This document shows positions 35,381-43,622 of a stretch of 64,000 nt of DNA, in pieces (within the stretch, counting starts at the first letter, position 1; the number at the start of each line of letters is the position of its first letter). The notes beneath the pieces were generated by a model. The model did not search any database. It was not told the origin of the DNA and saw only the letters and a program-made list of their open reading frames with translations. The stretch covers positions 1,922,001-1,986,000 of the forward strand of contig NZ_AP018718.1 of assembly GCF_003966565.1 (NCBI RefSeq). Reading direction: 5' to 3'. The stretch comes from Sulfuricystis multivorans. Its GTDB lineage: Bacteria; Pseudomonadota; Gammaproteobacteria; Burkholderiales; Rhodocyclaceae. Position numbers and translations under genes: made by a program.

Positions 35381-36923
35381 GCGCCACCTCTTCGAGGGTC
35401 GTCTGCCCGGCACGGGCCAGCTGCAAGGCGGCATCGCGCAGGCTACGCATGCCCTGTCGGCGCGCCTCGGCCTTGATCTCGGCCAGCGGCGCCCGTTGGG
35501 CTATCAGGGCTCGCAGACGATCGTCGAGCGCCAGGATCTCGGCGACCGCCCGACGGCCCCGATAGCCGGTACCGCGACACTCGCCGCATCCCCTGCCCCG
35601 GCGCAAGCCATCCCAGGCGGCTTGTGCAGGCAGGCGCAATGCGGCGAGCGCGCGTGAGGAAGGTGTCGCGGCTTCGGCGCAGTGCGGGCAGACAGTGCGC
35701 AGCAGGCGCTGCGCCCAGACACCGTTGAGCGCCGAAGTCAGGGCATAGGGATCGATGCCCAGATGGGCGAAGCGGTTGAAGACGTCGAAGACATCGTTGG
35801 CATGCACCGTCGAGAGCACCAGGTGCCCGGTCAGCGCCGATTGCACGGCGATCTCGGCGGTCTCGGCGTCGCGAATCTCGCCGATCATGATCTTGTCCGG
35901 ATCGTGGCGCAGGATCGAGCGCAGGCCGCGGGCGAAGGTGAGCCCTTTCTTTTCATTGACGGGAATCTGCAGCACGCCGGGAAGCTCGTATTCGACCGGG
36001 TCCTCGATCGTGATCACCTTGTCGCGACCGTCGTGGATCTCCGCCAGCACGCCGTAGAGCGTCGTCGTCTTGCCGCTGCCGGTGGGTCCCGTGACCAGCA
36101 GCATCCCGTAAGGCAGCACCGCCAGAGCACGCATTTGGGCCAGCTCGTCGGCAGCGAAGCCGAGCCGTTCGAGGCTCAGCGTTTCGCCGTCGGCCACCAG
36201 CCGGCGTTTGTCGAGGATACGCAACACGGCATCCTCGCCGTGGATGCTCGGCATGATCGACAGCCGCAGATCGACGCGTCGGCCGGCGAAGCGCACCGTG
36301 AAACGGCCGTCTTGCGGGATGCGCCGCTCGGCGATGTCCAGCTCGGCGAGCACTTTGAGACGCGAGATCGCCTGCTCGGCGGTATCGCGGCCGGCCGCCT
36401 CGGCGATCCGTTCGAGCACGCCGTCGATGCGGTAACGCACCACCAGGCCGTGCGGCGTCGCCTCGATATGGACGTCGCTGGCACCGAGCCGCAGCGCATC
36501 GTGCAACGTCGCATTGATGAGCCGCACGATGGGGCTCGCCTCATCAGCGGCATGGGCCGCGTCAACCTCTGCCTCGCGGGGTGCCGTCTTGCCAGCGCCG
36601 AGTTTCTCCTGGGCGAGGTCTGCCAATGAACTCGTCGCTTCCGCCTGTCTGTCGAGCCAGGCGGTGAGGTCTTCCGGTCGGGCGAGATACCACTCGAGCG
36701 GGCGGCCGGCGCGCGCCTCGAGCCAACGCTGTCGGTCGGCATCGAGCGGATCGTCGGAAACGCCGACGACCCGCCGGCCGTCGCGCAACAGCGCACAGCG
36801 TCGCGCCCGGGCCTCACTGAGAGGCACGCGGCCGAACAACGGCTGCAGCCGGTGCAGTTGATAAAGCGAGAGGATCGGGAAATCGATCTCTTCGCGGAGC
36901 TGGGCCTCGAGCGGCGCGTTCAT
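35361..36923 (-). CDS. gspE: GspE/PilB-type secretion ATPase
   Basis: This 520-residue cytoplasmic ATPase has the N-terminal GspE-N domain and the complete catalytic set: Walker A GPTGSGKTTTLYG, Asp box TIEDPVEY, Walker B IMIGEIRDAETAEIA and His box STVHAND. It also has the zinc tetracysteine CPHC...CGEC. It powers pseudopilus assembly. The ATG overlaps gspF (ATGA). A copy of the 20-nt motif (36582-36601) encodes LGAGKTA in the linker between the N-terminal domain and the core. It is paralogous to the degenerate protein at 28785-30041. Confidence 0.95.
   Translation of the reverse strand: MNAPLEAQLREEIDFPILSLYQLHRLQPLFGRVPLSEARARRCALLRDGRRVVGVSDDPLDADRQRWLEARAGRPLEWYLARPEDLTAWLDRQAEATSSLADLAQEKLGAGKTAPREAEVDAAHAADEASPIVRLINATLHDALRLGASDVHIEATPHGLVVRYRIDGVLERIAEAAGRDTAEQAISRLKVLAELDIAERRIPQDGRFTVRFAGRRVDLRLSIMPSIHGEDAVLRILDKRRLVADGETLSLERLGFAADELAQMRALAVLPYGMLLVTGPTGSGKTTTLYGVLAEIHDGRDKVITIEDPVEYELPGVLQIPVNEKKGLTFARGLRSILRHDPDKIMIGEIRDAETAEIAVQSALTGHLVLSTVHANDVFDVFNRFAHLGIDPYALTSALNGVWAQRLLRTVCPHCAEAATPSSRALAALRLPAQAAWDGLRRGRGCGECRGTGYRGRRAVAEILALDDRLRALIAQRAPLAEIKAEARRQGMRSLRDAALQLARAGQTTLEEVARVTLQT
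36582..36601 (-). repeat. 20-nt dispersed motif, copy 5
   Basis: TCGGCGCTGGCAAGACGGCA on the minus strand, an exact match. It lies in sense orientation within gspE and encodes GAGKTA in a poorly conserved linker. Confidence 0.7.
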
Positions 36924-38098
36924 TGCAGGCTTTCGGCGAGATCGAATATCGGCAGGTAGAGTAGCACGACGATGGTACCGACGATGAGACCGATCGCCGC
37001 CATCAGCAGCGGCTCGAACGCGCGCGCGAAGACATCGATGCGGCGGGCGATCTCGCCGTCGTGGAAGCGCGCCGCGCGGCCGAGCATTTCGCCCAACCGG
37101 CCACTGCGCTCGCCGACGCGCAACAGGCGCAATGCGACCGGTGTCGCGAGTCCGGTGGCTGCAAAGGCTTGCGAGACGCTCTCGCCGCGTTCGATCGCGG
37201 CGGTGGCGGCGCGATGGCGCAACAATGTTTCCGGCGTCAGCAGCCCCTCGCTGAGCCGCAGCGCCTGAAGGATCGGCAAGCCAGCTTCGAGCAGCGTGCC
37301 GAGCGCGAGATAGAGCCGAGAGAGCTCGACCATGACGAGCGTCGCGCCGATGCCGGGCAGACGGCGCGCGAAGCGTTGCGCGGCACCGCTCAGCCACCAA
37401 GCTCTGGCGCCGACGATCGATACGGCCAGGAGAAACATTGCGGCGAGCGCCAGCTCCCGCCCATGCGCGGCAGCGAAATTGCCCCAGGCCATCAGCTGCT
37501 GCGATAGCCAAGGCAGCTCGCGGCCGGTGCCTTGGTAAATGCCGGCAAAGCGCGGCACGACGTGGCCGAGCAGGAAGGCCGCGACCGCGCCGCCGACCAC
37601 CATCAGGATCGCCGGGTAGATCATCGCGCTGACCACGCGACTCCGCACGGCGTCGAGCTGGCCATGGTATTCGAGATATCGCGCCAGCGAGACCGGCAAG
37701 CTCGACGTGCGTTCCGCTGCCCGCATCAGGCCGATGTAGAGCGCCGGGAAATGCTCCGGCTGACGTTCCAGGGCCGTGGAAAAACGTTGCCCTTCCCGCA
37801 GATCGCGCAGCAGCCGTTCGAACACGGCGCGTGTTTCGCTGCGTGCTTCCTTGTCGCACAAGGCCTCGATGGCTTCCGTCAGTGTCAGGCCGGCTTCGAG
37901 CAGCGCGAGCAGCTCCTGGCTGAACAAGGCCAGCGGAAAGACGCTGCGCCGCCTCGCGAGCAAGCCTTGCACCGGCACGACCGACAAGGGGCGCAGCGCC
38001 TGCGCCAACACCTGCGCGCGTGCCGCCGCCGCATCGGCGGCCTCCACGTCGAGGCTGACGATACGTCGATCGGCGAGGGCACGCACCGCGAAGCGCAT
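36920..38098 (-). CDS. gspF: GspF/PilC-type inner-membrane platform protein
   Basis: This 392-residue protein has two T2SSF domains, each ending in a membrane segment, with helices at about 160-180, 215-235 and 365-385. The motif LARYLEYHGQLDAVRSRVVSAMIYPAILMVVGGAVAAFLL and the C-terminal FEPLLMAAIGLIVGTIVVLLYLPIFDLAESL are typical. It forms the inner-membrane base that GspE acts on. The start at 38098 (MRFAVRALADRR) falls 1 bp after the gspG stop. Confidence 0.93.
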   Translation of the reverse strand: MRFAVRALADRRIVSLDVEAADAAAARAQVLAQALRPLSVVPVQGLLARRRSVFPLALFSQELLALLEAGLTLTEAIEALCDKEARSETRAVFERLLRDLREGQRFSTALERQPEHFPALYIGLMRAAERTSSLPVSLARYLEYHGQLDAVRSRVVSAMIYPAILMVVGGAVAAFLLGHVVPRFAGIYQGTGRELPWLSQQLMAWGNFAAAHGRELALAAMFLLAVSIVGARAWWLSGAAQRFARRLPGIGATLVMVELSRLYLALGTLLEAGLPILQALRLSEGLLTPETLLRHRAATAAIERGESVSQAFAATGLATPVALRLLRVGERSGRLGEMLGRAARFHDGEIARRIDVFARAFEPLLMAAIGLIVGTIVVLLYLPIFDLAESLQ

Positions 38099-38099
38099 C

Positions 38100-38504
38100 T
38101 CAGTATGCGATGTCCGCGTTGTCGCCCGTGCCGCCAGGCACGCCGTCACGGCCCAACGAGAGCAGCTCGTAATCGCCCTTGCGGCCGGGCACCCGATAGA
38201 CATAAGGCCGGCCCCAAGGATCGGCCGGCACGTCCTTTTGCAGATAGGGACCGTTCCACTTCGCCTCGCCGGCCGGCCGCTCGCGAAGAGCCGCGAGCCC
38301 CTGCGCCGCAGAAGGATAATGGCCGGTATCGAGACGGTAAGTATCGAGCGCCTTGGCTAGCGCCTCCATCTGGGCGCGGGCCGCGGTGATCTCGGACTTG
38401 CCGAGCTGGGCGGCATAGCGCGGCCCCACGTAGGCGACGAGCAGACCGATGATGGCGACCACCACCAGCAGTTCGAGGAGCGTGAAGCCGCGCGTATGCC
38501 TCAT
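38100..38504 (-). CDS. gspG: Major pseudopilin GspG
   Basis: This 134-residue protein has a short leader, cleavage site RG^FTLLELLVVVAIIGLLVAYVGPRY with Glu5, and the C-terminal GspG signature KWNGPYLQKDVPADPWGRPYVYRVPGRKGDYELLSLGRDGVPGGTGDNADI. The Asp/Gly-rich tail is the calcium site of GspG. Its ATG overlaps the fccB stop codon (ATGA), which joins the secretion genes to the sulfide dehydrogenase genes in one transcription unit. Confidence 0.95.
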   Translation of the reverse strand: MRHTRGFTLLELLVVVAIIGLLVAYVGPRYAAQLGKSEITAARAQMEALAKALDTYRLDTGHYPSAAQGLAALRERPAGEAKWNGPYLQKDVPADPWGRPYVYRVPGRKGDYELLSLGRDGVPGGTGDNADIAY

Positions 38505-39829
38505 GCGAAGGTGTCTCCCATCAGCGCGGCAAACCACTTGCCCATCTCGTCGAAGTTCTTCGTCGACCGCGCCGCCGCTTCGCCAGAGGAGGCGGGCACC
38601 GGCACCATCGACGCCGTCGCGGCATCGTAGCGGTAGTTCGCCGTCAGCCAGGAAGCGGTCGTCGCGGTGATCGGCGAGTAACAGGCCGAGTTGGTGTGCG
38701 GCGACGGATCGAGCGCCAGGCCGGAGAGCAAACGCAGGATCGCGTCGGCGCAAACCTTGGCTTCCTGGTTGGCGATGTGGCCGGCCTTGGGTTGTGTCGT
38801 CGCCGAGGCGTCGCCGATGACGTGGATGCCCGGCGCGGTCGTCGATTCGTAGGACAGCACATCGACCTTGGTCCAGCGCCCGTCCGCGGTGTTGGTGAGG
38901 CCGTTGGCCGAAATCACCTTGCCGGCGCGATGCGGCGGAATCAGATTGAGCACGTTGGCGCGGATGTTGCCGATGCTGGTATCGACCGTCATCGTCGTCG
39001 CATCGACGCTGGTGATCGTCACCCCTGGTTGATACTCGATCACGTCGGCATGGACGTTGTAGAAGGCGTCGGTGAAGGCATTCACTTCGGCGGTGATGCC
39101 CGGGTTGGCATCGAGCACGATCACCTTCGAGCCCGGCCGGTTAGTCTTCAGCCAATCGGCGACGACGCAGGCGCGCTCGTAGGGGCCGGGTGGACAGCGG
39201 TAGGGCTTGGCCGGGATGCTCATCACGAAGACGCCGCCGTTGGGCATCGCGGTGATCATGTTGCGCAACGCGGTGGTTTGCGGGCCGGCCTTCCAGGCAT
39301 GCGGCACCTTCGCCTGCGCAGCGGAGGATTCCAGGCCGGGCAGGATGTCGAAATCGACACCCGGCGCGATCACCAGCCGGTCATAGGCATGGCTGGTGCC
39401 GCCGGCGAGGACGACCTTCTTGCCGACCGGATCGATGGTCAGCACCTCGCCCTGGACGACCTTCACACCATAACGGCTCGACAAATTGCCATAGCCGTAT
39501 TGCAGCGAGCCGATCGTGCGGCTGCCGTTGAGCACCAGGTTGCTCATGATGTTCGAGGTATAGGCCGAATCACGCTCGATCAGCGTGACGGCGACACCGG
39601 TGCCGCCCCACAAGCGCAGATATTTGGCCACCGTTGCACCGGCCATACCGCCGCCGATCACGACCACCCGCCCCTTGATGCCGGTATTGGCAGGCACACC
39701 GGTCGATGTACCGGTCTTGGTGGAGTTCTTCTTCTTGCTGTCCGCGCGGGCCAGCAGGCTCCAGCCGACAGAGGAAAACGCGATGCCCGAGGCGCCGGCC
39801 CATTGGATGAATTTCCTGCGATCGATCAT
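38501..39829 (-). CDS. fccB: Flavocytochrome c sulfide dehydrogenase, flavoprotein subunit
   Basis: This 442-residue protein has a Tat-type signal (DRRKFIQWAG near the start). It also has an FAD-binding Rossmann motif VVVIGGGMAGATVAKYL, a second GxxxP-type segment PAKPYRCPPGPYERACVVADWL and the DASATTQPKAGHIANQEAKVCADAI block of FCSD flavoproteins. FCSD oxidises sulfide to sulfur in the periplasm and passes electrons to a cytochrome c subunit. Cysteines suitable for the redox disulfide are present. The FccA-like gene is 14 bp upstream. A poly-G ribosome site precedes the ATG. Confidence 0.93.
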   Translation of the reverse strand: MIDRRKFIQWAGASGIAFSSVGWSLLARADSKKKNSTKTGTSTGVPANTGIKGRVVVIGGGMAGATVAKYLRLWGGTGVAVTLIERDSAYTSNIMSNLVLNGSRTIGSLQYGYGNLSSRYGVKVVQGEVLTIDPVGKKVVLAGGTSHAYDRLVIAPGVDFDILPGLESSAAQAKVPHAWKAGPQTTALRNMITAMPNGGVFVMSIPAKPYRCPPGPYERACVVADWLKTNRPGSKVIVLDANPGITAEVNAFTDAFYNVHADVIEYQPGVTITSVDATTMTVDTSIGNIRANVLNLIPPHRAGKVISANGLTNTADGRWTKVDVLSYESTTAPGIHVIGDASATTQPKAGHIANQEAKVCADAILRLLSGLALDPSPHTNSACYSPITATTASWLTANYRYDAATASMVPVPASSGEAAARSTKNFDEMGKWFAALMGDTFA

Positions 39830-39843
39830 GGTCCGTTCCCCCC

Positions 39844-40146
39844 TCAGCGGAGCGTCGCCAGGTAATTGGCGAGCTGGTTGATCTCGGCATCGGTATAGCC
39901 GCGCGCGTGCTTGTCCATCATCTTCGGTGTCGATTTCAGCTGCATTTCCTTGAGCTCCTTGACGATTTCGCTGGCCGACTTGCCGGCGAGCTTCTCCACA
40001 CCGCCGCTGCCATTGGTGCCGTGGCACTGGAAGCAGTTCGAGGCGAGCAAGCGCCCGGCCGGCGGGGCGGCGAGAGCGGTCTGGCTCAGTGCGGGCAGAC
40101 AGGCCAGGCTGCATGCCCATGCGCACAAGATTTTTCTTCGTTTCAT
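39844..40146 (-). CDS. fccA: Monohaem cytochrome c subunit of flavocytochrome c
   Basis: This 100-residue protein has a signal peptide (about residues 1-27) and one CFQCH haem site (38-42), with Met ligand candidates in KSTPKMMDKHARGYTDAEINQLANYLATL. Its size matches the monohaem FccA of green sulfur bacteria rather than the dihaem FccA of purple sulfur bacteria. It has a strong AAGGAG ribosome site. It is the first gene of the minus-strand run fccA-fccB-gspG-gspF-gspE and onward, and is divergent from the sensor kinase gene at 40319. Confidence 0.9.
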   Translation of the reverse strand: MKRRKILCAWACSLACLPALSQTALAAPPAGRLLASNCFQCHGTNGSGGVEKLAGKSASEIVKELKEMQLKSTPKMMDKHARGYTDAEINQLANYLATLR

Positions 40147-40175
40147 GACGACTCCTTTTTCTCGATGTGACGAAC

Positions 40176-40195
40176 GCCGCTCGTATCCGAGCGGC
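40176..40195. promoter_or_regulatory. Inverted repeat in the fccA leader
   Basis: GCCGCTCG-TATC-CGAGCGGC is a perfect 8-bp inverted repeat 30 bp upstream of the fccA start. It could be a regulator site or an mRNA hairpin near the ribosome site. A second, looser inverted pair, AAAGTGT/ACACTTT, lies at 40249-40283 in the same divergent region. Confidence 0.4.
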
Positions 40196-40318
40196 AGAGG
40201 ACGGCCTTCCTGGCAGCAGGCCGCGGAGCGCATCCTGAGCGATGCGGTAAAGTGTTGCCACTGTCGTCGATACCCGACACTTTTTCCGGGCGAGTCGTTT
40301 TCCTACCATTGCGAGCCG

Positions 40319-41737
40319 ATGAACCTGTATCCGCGCTCCTTCCTGCGTCTGATCCTGACCGGCTGGCTGCTGACGGCCCTGCCGCTCCTGATTGCGATCG
40401 CCTTCGCCTCGGTGAGCCTGAAAGGACTGAGCGAACGCAGCGCAATTTCGATGCTCGAGACGGCCGAAGCCGCGCGGCTGGCCTGGGAACTCGACGAGGA
40501 CATCCTCACGATGGAGCGCCTGCTGCGGCAATACGAGGCATTGCAGGACCGGTCGCTGATCGACGACTATCTGCTGGCACAAAAGGAATGGAGCTCGCAT
40601 CTGGATGAACTCGTCCGTCTGCCGCTGCTTGCTTCGCTGAGCGACGAGGTAAGCGCCATACGCACACTCGAAGCCACCGCACAGCCCCCGCTGTTGGCCG
40701 ACGCACCTGACGTAGAGCCGATGCTGAACACATTCGAGGCCCTCAAAAACCGTATCAGCGGCCTGATCAAGGAGATCGACCGGCTCAGCGAAGCAGAACG
40801 CCAGACCTTCCGCAACGAAGCAGAACGGCTGCAACAGCAGCTGCTGATCGCCATCGCGCTGGCGCTACTTGCCGCGCTGTTGCTGTTCTGGGCGGGGCAG
40901 CGCACGGTCGCGCAACTGTTTCGTGGCGTCGAGCGCGCCGTAATCGCGTTGGGCAACAACCTGCTGGAACGGCCGATCGAGCTCAAGGGCACCAACGATC
41001 TGCGCTGGATCGGCAAGCGGCTCGAGTGGCTGCGCCGGCGCATGCTCGCCCTGGAGGAAGAGCGCACGCGCATCCTGCGTCACGTCTCGCACGAGCTGAA
41101 AACCCCGCTCGCCGCGCTGCGCGAGGGCAGCAGCCTGCTCGCCGATGGCGTCGCCGGACCACTGTCGATCCAGCAGGATCAGATCGCCGCGATCATGCAG
41201 GGCAACGTGCTGCGGCTGCAGGCGCTGATCGACGGCCTGCTCAAATTGCAGCAGGCCGAGCACGTGCGCGAGCGCATCGAACCCGTGAGCCTGCGGCTCG
41301 ACGAGCTGGTCCAGCAGATTTTGGCGACCCACAAGCTCGCCGCGCGCGACAAGCATCTGCGCATCACCGGCCGGCTCGCGCCGCTGACCCTCGTCGGCGG
41401 CCGCGAGGAGATCACCACCATCATCGACAACCTGCTGTCAAACGCCGTCAAGTTCTCACCACCGCGCGGCACGGTGCGCATCGAGCTCTCCCGCAACATG
41501 CAGAATGCGGTGCTCGACGTCTTCGACGAAGGGCCGGGCGTGCCCGAGGAGGAGCGTAAAATGATCTTCGAGCCGTTCTACCGCGGGACGGCGGCGAAAT
41601 CGGTCGCCGGCGTCGGCCTCGGTCTCGCGATCGCCCGCGAGCTCGCCGTCGCCCATCGCGGCATGCTCGAATATCTTTCCGACGAGGCAGCCACGCATTT
41701 CCGCGTCACCCTGCCCCTCACCGCCGAATTGCCATGA
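40319..41737 (+). CDS. Sensor histidine kinase (GlrK/QseE-like)
   Basis: This 472-residue inner-membrane kinase has helices at about 11-32 and 176-193 around a helical periplasmic sensor of about 140 residues, then a HAMP-like region. A HisKA domain follows with His258 (RHVSHELKTPLAALREGSSLL), and a HATPase domain with N box IIDNLLSNAVKFS and G boxes DEGPGVPEEE and GVGLGLAI. The gene order kinase - small lipoprotein - NtrC-like regulator matches the enterobacterial glrK-qseG-glrR operon. It is divergent from fccA, so control of the sulfide/secretion operon is a natural guess. Confidence 0.9.
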   Translation: MNLYPRSFLRLILTGWLLTALPLLIAIAFASVSLKGLSERSAISMLETAEAARLAWELDEDILTMERLLRQYEALQDRSLIDDYLLAQKEWSSHLDELVRLPLLASLSDEVSAIRTLEATAQPPLLADAPDVEPMLNTFEALKNRISGLIKEIDRLSEAERQTFRNEAERLQQQLLIAIALALLAALLLFWAGQRTVAQLFRGVERAVIALGNNLLERPIELKGTNDLRWIGKRLEWLRRRMLALEEERTRILRHVSHELKTPLAALREGSSLLADGVAGPLSIQQDQIAAIMQGNVLRLQALIDGLLKLQQAEHVRERIEPVSLRLDELVQQILATHKLAARDKHLRITGRLAPLTLVGGREEITTIIDNLLSNAVKFSPPRGTVRIELSRNMQNAVLDVFDEGPGVPEEERKMIFEPFYRGTAAKSVAGVGLGLAIARELAVAHRGMLEYLSDEAATHFRVTLPLTAELP

Positions 41738-42084
41738 GCCCCCTGCGCATCCTTTGCTTGGCTGTCCTGCTGCTGGGAGGTGGCTGCACCAATCTGCCCG
41801 GCCAGGGCGATGCGATGCCGGACGAGTCGCAAAGGCTACGCGAAGCGCTGCGCAAAGCCGAAGACGAAAAGCTGCAACTCCTGCAACAGCTCGCCGAGCT
41901 CCAACACCGGGACGAAGAAGAAAAACAGAAGTTGCATGATCAGCTGGCCGAACGTCAGCGCCGGCTGCGTGATGAGCAGCGCAAGGTCGAGATGCTCGAA
42001 GCCAAGGTCGCCGACCTCGAAAAGAAGGTCGAGGCATTGCGGCGCATCGACCGCGAAACCCTGAAAAGGGCGATCCGCCGATGA
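41734..42084 (+). CDS. Coiled-coil lipoprotein in the QseG position
   Basis: This 116-residue protein has a lipoprotein signal (VLLLGGGC, Cys18). Its mature part is one long, charged helix predicted as a coiled coil (EALRKAEDEKLQLLQQLAEL...LEAKVADLEKKVEALRRID). It overlaps the kinase stop and the regulator start by 4 nt each. In enterobacteria the equivalent gene product, QseG, modulates the neighbouring kinase. No sequence similarity beyond the general plan is claimed. Confidence 0.75.
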   Translation: MSPLRILCLAVLLLGGGCTNLPGQGDAMPDESQRLREALRKAEDEKLQLLQQLAELQHRDEEEKQKLHDQLAERQRRLRDEQRKVEMLEAKVADLEKKVEALRRIDRETLKRAIRR

Positions 42085-43367
42085 GCACGGTACAAGGCGC
42101 CCGCATCCTGGTCGTCGACGACGACCCCGATCTTCTCGCGCTGATCGGCATGCGACTTTCTTCGGCGGGTTATACGGTTGCCAAGGCAGCATCCGGAAAG
42201 GAAGCGCTGGAGATCTTCCGTGCCGAACGGCCGCGTGCCGTCGTCACCGATCTGCGCATGGAAGGCATGGATGGCCATGCGCTGTTCGAGCGCCTGCATG
42301 CCGAAGCGCCGAGCGTGCCGGTGATCATCCTCACCGCCCACGGCACCATTCCCGATGCGGTCGCAGCCACACAGCGCGGCGTGTTCAGCTTTCTCACCAA
42401 GCCTTTCGATGGCCGCGAGTTATTGGCGCGCATCGCCGCAGCGATCGCCCTGTCGCCGCCGATCGCACCGGAACGCGCCAATGCAGCCTGGCGCGGCGGG
42501 ATCGTCTCCGCCGATCCGGCGATGGACGAGCTGCTGCGCGCCGCCCATCGTCTTGCCGACGACCCGCGGCCGTTGCTGCTCAAAGGACCGCCGGGCAGCG
42601 GCAAGGAATTGCTGGCGCGCGCGATCCACCGCTGCGGTGCGCGCGCCGCTCAGCCGTTTCGGATCCTGCCCTGCGCCGCCAGCGCCGACGCCGACGCCAG
42701 CGCACGCTTCGATGCTGCGCTCGATCACGAGGGCAGCTTGCTGCTCGACGACATCGAACGCCTGCCAGCGAACCTGCAAGCCCGGCTGCAGGCGCGCATC
42801 GGCACGACCGACCTGTTCGGGGGCAGGCGCACGAACGTGCGCTTGATCGCGACGGCAGGACAAACGCTGGAAGCCGCCGTCCATGAAGGGCGCTTTCGTG
42901 CCGATCTCTACTACGGCTTGATGCGCAACATGCTGACAGTTCCCGGTCTGGCTGCGCGGCGTGGCGACATTCCGCTGCTCGTCGCGCATTTCGCCGCACA
43001 GGCGGGCGGCAAGACCGCCCAGGCGTTCTCCCCCGAGGCGATGAGCCTGCTCTGCGAGGCGCCTTGGCCCGGCAACGTGCGTCAGCTGCGCAGCATCGTC
43101 GAACAGGCGCTGGCGCTGGCGGTCACCCCGCTCGTCCCCGCCTCGCTGGTCAGACGCCTGCTGGCAGAGGAAAACGCACGGGAAATGGCCGCCTTCGATG
43201 ACGCGCGCCGGGCGTTCGAATACGACTACCTCGTGCAACTGCTGAAATCCACTTGTGGCAATGTCGCCCAAGCCGCGCGCATCGCCCGCCGCAACCGCAC
43301 CGAGTTTTACAAGCTACTGGCGCGCCACGATCTCGATCCGGCGCGCTTCAAACAAGGCGGGCAATGA
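42081..43367 (+). CDS. NtrC-family response regulator lacking the GAFTGA loop
   Basis: This 428-residue protein has a receiver domain (Asp57 in VVTDLRMEGMDG, Lys107) and an AAA+ domain with Walker A GPPGSGKE (169-176), Walker B LLLDDIE (221-226) and arginine-finger region GRFRADLYYGLM. It ends in a Fis-type helix-turn-helix (NVAQAARIARRNRTEFYKLLARH). Between Walker A and B the usual ELFGHxxGAFTGA segment is missing, replaced by CAASADADASARFDAALDHEGS. GAFTGA contacts sigma-54, so this protein probably does not activate sigma-54 promoters in the usual way. The partner kinase is two genes upstream. Confidence 0.9.
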   Translation: MSTVQGARILVVDDDPDLLALIGMRLSSAGYTVAKAASGKEALEIFRAERPRAVVTDLRMEGMDGHALFERLHAEAPSVPVIILTAHGTIPDAVAATQRGVFSFLTKPFDGRELLARIAAAIALSPPIAPERANAAWRGGIVSADPAMDELLRAAHRLADDPRPLLLKGPPGSGKELLARAIHRCGARAAQPFRILPCAASADADASARFDAALDHEGSLLLDDIERLPANLQARLQARIGTTDLFGGRRTNVRLIATAGQTLEAAVHEGRFRADLYYGLMRNMLTVPGLAARRGDIPLLVAHFAAQAGGKTAQAFSPEAMSLLCEAPWPGNVRQLRSIVEQALALAVTPLVPASLVRRLLAEENAREMAAFDDARRAFEYDYLVQLLKSTCGNVAQAARIARRNRTEFYKLLARHDLDPARFKQGGQ

Positions 43368-43417
43368 ATCCGGGCTGCCATCGAGTCCGTTTCTGAGGGA
43401 AAATGGCAGCTTTACCA

Positions 43418-43622
43418 GGCCGTTGAAAAACGTCACGAGGATGGCCAGATGCAAGGCGCACGGAGCGCAGCGACCGAGACATATCAAACAGATAGGCGAG
43501 GGAGCGACAACGAAGTTGCGGCGAAGGCTAACCTCGGTTTTGCCGACCGAGGTTAAGCGAAGCGGCCGAAGCCAACACCGCGCAACGCCGCAGATGGCCA
43601 CCGCAGTAGTTTTTCAACAGCC
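43418..43622. repeat. 205-bp inverted-end element (MITE-like), copy B
   Basis: The element begins with GGCCGTTGAAAAAC (43418-43431) and ends with GTTTTTCAACAGCC (43609-43622), inverted with one mismatch. It is a second copy of the element at 6581-6783, in the same orientation. Inside, AACCTCGG and CCGAGGTT form a perfect hairpin that is decayed in copy A. It lies exactly at the border between the two-component operon and trpG. The remaining 50 and 35 bp on either side hold nothing recognised. Confidence 0.8.

Noticed and set aside
38501-40834. Long fusion of fccB with upstream sequence
   Set aside because: The open frame runs through the cytochrome gene in another frame; the Tat signal, ribosome site and the separate haem protein show that fccB starts at 39829.
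42655-42705. Partial match to the 20-nt motif in the NtrC-like regulator
   Set aside because: Only about 14 nt of the first half match on the minus strand, and the second half (ACGGCA) is absent; the local sequence is a GCCGAC-type low-complexity stretch.
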